From the NCBI GenBank assembly GCA_964019135.1, contig OZ025261.1, forward strand, positions 29,248,029-29,312,028: a stretch of 64,000 bases of DNA. Reading direction: 5' to 3'. Positions 60,916 to 64,000 of the stretch are shown in pieces. Under the pieces are notes generated by a model, which ran no database searches, had not been told where the DNA came from, and saw only the letters and a program-made list of their open reading frames with translations. How positions within the stretch are numbered: the first letter of the stretch is position 1; the number at the start of each line of letters is the position of its first letter. Origin of the DNA: Arenicola marina. Lineage: Eukaryota; Annelida; Polychaeta; Arenicolidae. The position numbers and the translations under genes were made by a program.

Positions 60916-62085
60916 TTGAAGGGTGACGCTGAGAAGAACACAGGGTTACGAACACGTGTATGGATGGACTCATTCAGTGGGAGCGGAGAGGCGGTTCCGA
61001 TATTGACGGGAGGGAATACCATTTCCGATCCCCACGATTGGCATCCAGGAATTCTTGAAGATTTGCGATTAGCTGTTGGCATTTTTTGGGGGATCGTTAT
61101 CCGTAGTTCCACGGGAGGACCCTTTTCGTATTTACCGCGATCCGCTATAGCAGTCTGTGAATTCCTCCATATTCGCGATGTGAGTTTAATTTAAGGAGTT
61201 TTTTTTCACACCCGATCTCGAACAATCCTCATCTTGGAGATTCGATATGGATCTCCCTAATTCTCGGGGATAAGAGGGGGTATCACACCCCCCCCCCCTC
61301 CCCCACCCCCCGATATTCAGTTTTATCCACACGCTCTAAACCCTGCTGCTTTGTCTACAACAAATAATACATCTGGCATGCCGTGTATATAAAATAATGC
61401 AACATATATTGCACTTGAACGCGCCACGAGCCCATAGTACAAATTTGTAAATGATTTACAAATATATAATGCGAATTTATGTATGCATCAGCATAATGCG
61501 CTATGACGTTTGAACACATTAAAGACAAAATCCTTCTCAGCAGCTATACATTTTCAGTCCAGAGAGATATTTATCACCTGAAGCATTTAAATATATGATA
61601 TACTGTACCTCTGGCAGATTGCAGCTTGCGATTCGTCCATTTGCTTGTTTTCTTTCAACCATTCTACAATCCTATAATTAGTTATATCCGTCTTGGAAAC
61701 CAACTTATAACGTGGAATAATGATTACCTCTGACTATTGTTTTGTGTGTTGCCTTGTGGACATAATCAGGTTAAATTGGGCACAGTGGCCATGCTAAAAT
61801 ATCAGTACGGTTTCTGTTTAAATCTCGTGCATCATACCATCTGGCCCAAAAGCTGTGTGACTTGGTAGCAAAGCAATAACACTTATTATCTTTGGATGGA
61901 TTTCTGCATTGAATGGTAAGGACGACAGAAATTAAAGACCGAGAAACCGCTAGAGACTGTTGGAAAAATTATAGACATCTGCGACAAGAGTTTCGTGTTA
62001 TGTTAGGTGGGTCCTCCCTAGAACTAGAGACGAAGCGGATCACAAGTCATAAGTAGAGCCCCTGAGGGGGGGGGGCGGGGGCGTA
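60916..62085. other. No recognisable feature
   Basis: A C-rich run lies at 61,290-61,310 and AT-rich DNA follows. No gene or element boundary is supported. Confidence 0.5.
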
Positions 62086-62089
62086 GCCA

Positions 62090-62245
62090 TGTCGCATGTC
62101 GATTTTACGAAGAAGTCCAGGTCGCATGTCGATTTGAAGAAGAGGTCCAAGTCGCGTGTCGATTTTAAGAAGAGGTCCATGTCGCGTGTCATTACGTCTT
62201 GTGTCGCATGTCGATTTTAAGGCAGCCCCAATGTCGATTTTAACC
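62090..62245. repeat. ~34-bp tandem repeat (GTCGCATGTCGATTTTAAGA)
   Basis: Four to five copies of GTCGCATGTCGATTTTAAGA followed by 'agaggtccat', with single-base variants (GCGTGTCG). It follows a G-rich run at 62,068-62,079. Confidence 0.9.
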
Positions 62246-63685
62246 GTGTCGCAGTATCGAAAAATGCAATAGAAGTTACCGCCGGTCGCACGTTGCGCCT
62301 TCTCTCATCTCTTCCGCCTTCTTTATTTTTCTGTCGCTGCCCCTCCAGCGGCCTCCACCCGCTTCACGCCTCGTTCTTTCTGACTTCCTCTCCCTCCCTT
62401 CGATATACAAAAGGCTCTTCTGTACCGATTCTGAGAGACATATTAGGTCTGCATCTGTATATGCAACAGTATTCTTTCTTTGGACATTGGGGTAAGGATT
62501 CACTTGGACTAGACCATAGCAAATACAAGGGTTTGAACATGTCATAGGTATGCTAATTGTGAAGATCATGGCCAACCAATAGCTAAATGAACCCGATACA
62601 TTATGCGATGTTGTTATCAGGGCCCTCGCCATGCACCAATCAATGTTAATAGCCATTGAAACATTGGGCAACGATGGTATTGTGTCCTCCAGAATCCTTG
62701 CAGCACGGCGCTGGTCTGGACTGACACTGCTCGACGGCTGACCTGCCTGTCAATAGGGAACGCACTATTCATAATGTGATCTCCCGTGTGACGTCACACT
62801 TGCTGGGCTGGCGTACTGATGCATAGGCGGTGACCCCCCTATCTGGTTAGCCCCGTCCTCCAATACATTGCGGTGTCAGACATGTATTTGTCTCCAAGCA
62901 CCCGTATGTCACGCGAGAAGCCCATACGAAACGCGAGTTGTGTCTAGGCACCAACCTGGATCCCGGAAAGTTTTGTCTTCCTCTTTCACCAAAAACCGAG
63001 GTAACCCACTTACCATCCACTAGCACTTTCATCGGTATATATCTATCTCATCAACCGTTTACGGTTCGCGGATGTCGTAAAGACTGAACTGGACGGGGTC
63101 TCTCGCGTTTAACTGAAAAACGACGTTACACAATGGGCTCTAGTACAAGATGCCCACCTATGGCGGTGCGTGCAACGGGGGCGGCGGGAGGAGGGGGGTG
63201 GCAGTACCCTTCGCTGTTCGATATCCCCTGAGTATTGGAGCCACTTTGAAAACTACAATTGCTGCTGACACCTGACATTCACCTCGCTCTTAAATATCGT
63301 CCGCACCAGCATTTATTTGCCCTCTCCCCTCAGGTCCCAGTGGTATCCCGCTCACGCCAATTAATCTTCATCCTAGCCGCCGGTGCAATGACCGCATGGA
63401 CTCCCCACAGTGAGTGCTTCCACCTTCTGTTGGATTCAGGCAGGGCTCAGGGCGTTCAGCTTGCGGCATCACATGGCCTAAGACTCTGGGACAGTGCACA
63501 TCCACTATATATACATATATATCGCTACATAAACTGTCGTTCAGTGAACATGCACCGACTTTATAGGTCTCCATACAAATCAAGCTGATAATAACCGCAA
63601 CGACATAAGCGTCCACTGGGTGGCAACAACTTCCCTTTCGTTCGACAAACGATGCGAGCGCTCACTTTTTGAGATATCGGCTATA
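62246..63685. other. No recognisable gene
   Basis: A C/T-rich stretch at 62,290-62,400 and short frames only. A 109-codon plus-strand frame (63,259-63,588) shows no domain. Confidence 0.5.
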
Positions 63686-63689
63686 TTTA

Positions 63690-63775
63690 TGTGGCCGTAT
63701 TTCTGTACATGTAAGCTAAATGTGGCCGAGAAATCTCGTATGACGATGACCTGGAGTTGGCTGCAATATGCCCCA
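63690..63775. repeat. Copy of the shared SINE-body motif
   Basis: The words 'tgtggccgtatttctgtaca', 'taagctaaatgtggccgaga' and 'atgacgatgacctgg' align with the body of the SINE at 44,351-44,450 and, more weakly, with the start of the conserved block of the 5.6 kb units (28-85, 15,070-15,150 and 26,165-26,245). This is a by-eye alignment. Confidence 0.55.
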
Positions 63776-64000
63776 GATGCCTATGTCAGGTTGATACCTG
63801 TGACCTGTTTTTCTGCAGCTTACTTACCACCGGAGCCAGACAAGCTCCCGGTCCGCTTCTTCAAGGTCAGTGGCTAACTGGGCATCCATGCCGATCGATT
63901 CTCCCTCATTAGACGCCACAGCATTGGCTCCCGTTATATGTTAAAGGGACTCGACGGGGGCATATTGACCGCGTAATTATTTCGGCGGAAATGGAGCAAT

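Noticed and set aside
60714-61194. 132- and 144-codon frames on opposite strands
   Set aside because: Both cross a G-rich tandem repeat, and no domain or conserved segment is visible outside it.
1-64000. CRISPR array, bacterial operon or riboswitch
   Set aside because: The tandem repeats here lack regular unique spacers, and the gene content, LINEs and SINEs are eukaryotic.

Overview
This window looks like eukaryotic, animal-type intergenic DNA that is dominated by repeats. There is no operon-like gene packing. The long open frames belong to mobile elements, and no host protein-coding gene can be named with confidence. Metazoan-type LINEs of two lineages, tRNA-headed SINEs, small-TSD DNA transposons and many minisatellites suggest a marine invertebrate. 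Amphioxus or a similar deuterostome or lophotrochozoan would fit, but the species assignment is an inference with low confidence.

Layout. Positions 1-1975 hold a partial copy of a roughly 5.6 kb unit. Two further copies lie head to tail at 12,262-23,690 and 23,700-29,503. Between them (2-12 kb) is mostly unrecognised DNA carrying a 20-bp minisatellite, the 3' end of one LINE on the minus strand (4.03-4.44 kb) and a fragment of an L1/Tx1-type LINE (7.88-9.64 kb). The first tandem unit is split by a 5,965-bp DNA element (15,181-21,145) with CCCACTGGGCA termini and an AA target duplication. Inside that element is a 1.1 kb minisatellite of 27-bp units, open in several frames. From 29.8 to 37.6 kb there are only a minisatellite, a SINE and a 38-bp tandem repeat in otherwise unrecognised DNA.

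The most informative locus is 37,604-50,445. It is a complete LINE on the minus strand, flanked by an exact 15-bp target duplication (AAAGGTTTTGCGTAT) and ending in a poly(A) tail. ORF2 carries endonuclease, reverse transcriptase and a C-terminal zinc motif. ORF1 carries a zinc knuckle followed by a well-preserved NADAR (YbiA-like) domain, which is an unusual domain for a retrotransposon. ORF1 is interrupted by a 6,821-bp DNA element (42,883-49,703) with CCCAGTGGGCAC termini and a 2-bp duplication, related to the element at 15-21 kb. That insertion contains a third layer: an inverted-arm element encoding a Ulp1-like cysteine protease with a degenerate PHD finger, a tRNA-SINE with its own 13-bp duplication, a fold-back repeat, a tight hairpin and arrays of ACCATGGT palindromes.

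From 50.6 to 54.1 kb a 5'-truncated L1-type LINE sits in an ACAATAACAATATTG minisatellite with a 15-bp duplication. It is itself interrupted by a LINE of the other lineage. A separate DNA transposon (55,075-58,350) has 30-bp perfect terminal inverted repeats, a likely AT duplication, a degraded ORF series that I cannot assign to a superfamily, and repeated ACGTAAC/GTTACGT motifs. The last 6 kb is low-complexity and minisatellite DNA with no recognisable gene.
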